This document shows, one piece after another, positions 7,118 through 7,711 of a DNA stretch of 7,711 nucleotides (position 1 is its first letter; each line of letters begins with the position of its first letter). The DNA comes from Methanobacteriota archaeon (GTDB lineage: Archaea > Halobacteriota > Bog-38 > Methanoflorentales > Methanoflorentaceae): the NCBI GenBank assembly GCA_003170935.1, contig PMYA01000089.1, positions 1 to 7,711 of the forward strand, read 5' to 3'. The notes under the pieces were generated by a model. The model was not told where the DNA came from and searched no databases. It saw nothing but the letters and a program-made list of their open reading frames with translations. Both the position numbers and the translations under genes were made by a program.

Positions 7118-7160
7118 CTTGGTCGCTTCTTGCAAGTTCTGCTTGTGCAGTGCGCTGATT

Positions 7161-7167
7161 GTATATC
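7161..7167 (-). promoter_or_regulatory. Possible TATA-like box for the dCMP deaminase
   Basis: GATATAC on the minus strand in the divergent spacer. A second AT-rich candidate (7177-7187) could serve either direction. Neither is strong, so the assignment is tentative. Confidence 0.3.
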
Positions 7168-7260
7168 GTTTAGCCTATTTTAATACTTGGGAGAAAATAC
7201 TTAAGCCTCAAGAAAAGTTTATGAAGGCTGCTGTACGAATGAAACTGGTGCTATTTTAAC

Positions 7261-7711
7261 ATGGTTAAAGTCGGACATCAAGTGATAAAAATACTCGGTG
7301 CAGGTAATTATTTAATGGCTGACGATGGTGTAGGTGTCCATATTCTCGAAAAGCTAGAGCAGATGAATAAGAGCGACGTTGAACTCGTAAATGTCGGAGT
7401 CGGTGGCCTTGCAATACTCGATTACATGGAAGACGCTGACATTGTAGTAATAATCGATGCTGTTCGGGGGGGAGGGGGAGAACCCGGGTCGATCTACAAG
7501 TTCACGGACAAAGAGTTACCCCCTGCAAACCTCTTTATGATGTCGTTACATGATCTGAGCCTGGTCGATACGCTACGCTTAGGCCAACAGATCCAACCAG
7601 AGCTAATGCCGGAAAACATCACGATCATCGGAATTGAAGTTGAACGAGTCGAAGGGATTTGCACAGACCTCTCGCCTCGAGTTGAAGCTGCTGTTGATGC
7701 TGTGATACAGC
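7261..7711 (+). CDS. [NiFe]-hydrogenase maturation protease (3' end outside window)
   Basis: HyaD/HycI-family endopeptidase that removes the C-terminal peptide of a [NiFe]-hydrogenase large subunit once nickel is in place; cytosolic. 150 residues are visible and the frame is still open at the window edge; the family usually ends at 150-180, so little is missing. Motifs: ILGAGNYLMADDGVGV with the nickel-sensing acidic residue at Asp22, VVIIDAVRGG with Asp66, and SLHDLSL with His97, which correspond to the Glu16, Asp62 and His90 metal ligands of the E. coli enzymes, then ITIIGIEVERVEG and LSPRVEAAV. ATG at 7261 is the first start after an in-frame stop at 7240. A GTG at 7282 (VIKILGAGN) would give the more typical short N-terminus and has a GGA six bases ahead, so it is a real alternative. 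The substrate hydrogenase is not in view. A G7-A-G5 run (7466-7478) encodes four glycines without breaking the frame. Confidence 0.93.
   Translation, partial: MVKVGHQVIKILGAGNYLMADDGVGVHILEKLEQMNKSDVELVNVGVGGLAILDYMEDADIVVIIDAVRGGGGEPGSIYKFTDKELPPANLFMMSLHDLSLVDTLRLGQQIQPELMPENITIIGIEVERVEGICTDLSPRVEAAVDAVIQ

Noticed and set aside
1..7711. A novel defence, mobile or RNA-based system
   Set aside because: All large frames belong to known families. No integrase, transposase, nuclease, repeat-spacer array, tRNA or structured RNA could be identified on either strand.

Overview
The window looks like a piece of a euryarchaeal, methanogen-like genome with moderate GC content. Three things suggest this. 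Indolepyruvate:ferredoxin oxidoreductase (IorAB) sits beside phenylacetate-CoA ligase and an aminotransferase. A zinc-ribbon/TPR protein of a kind common in methanogenic archaea is present. The spacers hold TATA-like boxes rather than bacterial -35/-10 elements. The exact lineage cannot be fixed from the sequence alone.

Layout, left to right. A PLP-dependent class I aminotransferase lies on + (about 74-1195). It converges, with a 14-base gap, on a leftward series that reads from right to left iorA (6490-4679), iorB (4669-4076), a 12-repeat TPR protein with an N-terminal zinc ribbon (3946-2579), and a phenylacetate-CoA ligase gene (2537-1210) broken by an in-frame stop and a frameshift. Right of iorA is a dCMP deaminase-like gene, also on -. 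It is divergent from a [NiFe]-hydrogenase maturation protease on + that runs off the right edge.

How the genes fit together. IorAB interconverts aryl-pyruvates and aryl-acetyl-CoA with ferredoxin. PaaK makes aryl-acetyl-CoA from the free aryl acid, and the aminotransferase links aryl-pyruvate to Phe/Tyr/Trp. Together they form the known archaeal aryl-acid module, used for salvage of aryl acids into aromatic amino acids or, in reverse, for amino-acid breakdown. Here the ligase reads as a recent pseudogene with its motifs still intact. IorA also appears to lack one of the eight cysteines expected to hold its two 4Fe-4S clusters. Either the module is decaying in this lineage, or the assembly carries errors here. 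The dCMP deaminase and the hydrogenase protease look like unrelated housekeeping neighbours.

I see no mobile element, CRISPR array, tRNA or rRNA, and no clearly novel multi-gene system. The points most worth a second look are the double lesion in paaK, the missing IorA cysteine, the TPR/zinc-ribbon gene inside the module, and a tiny ORF whose stop overlaps the TPR start codon.
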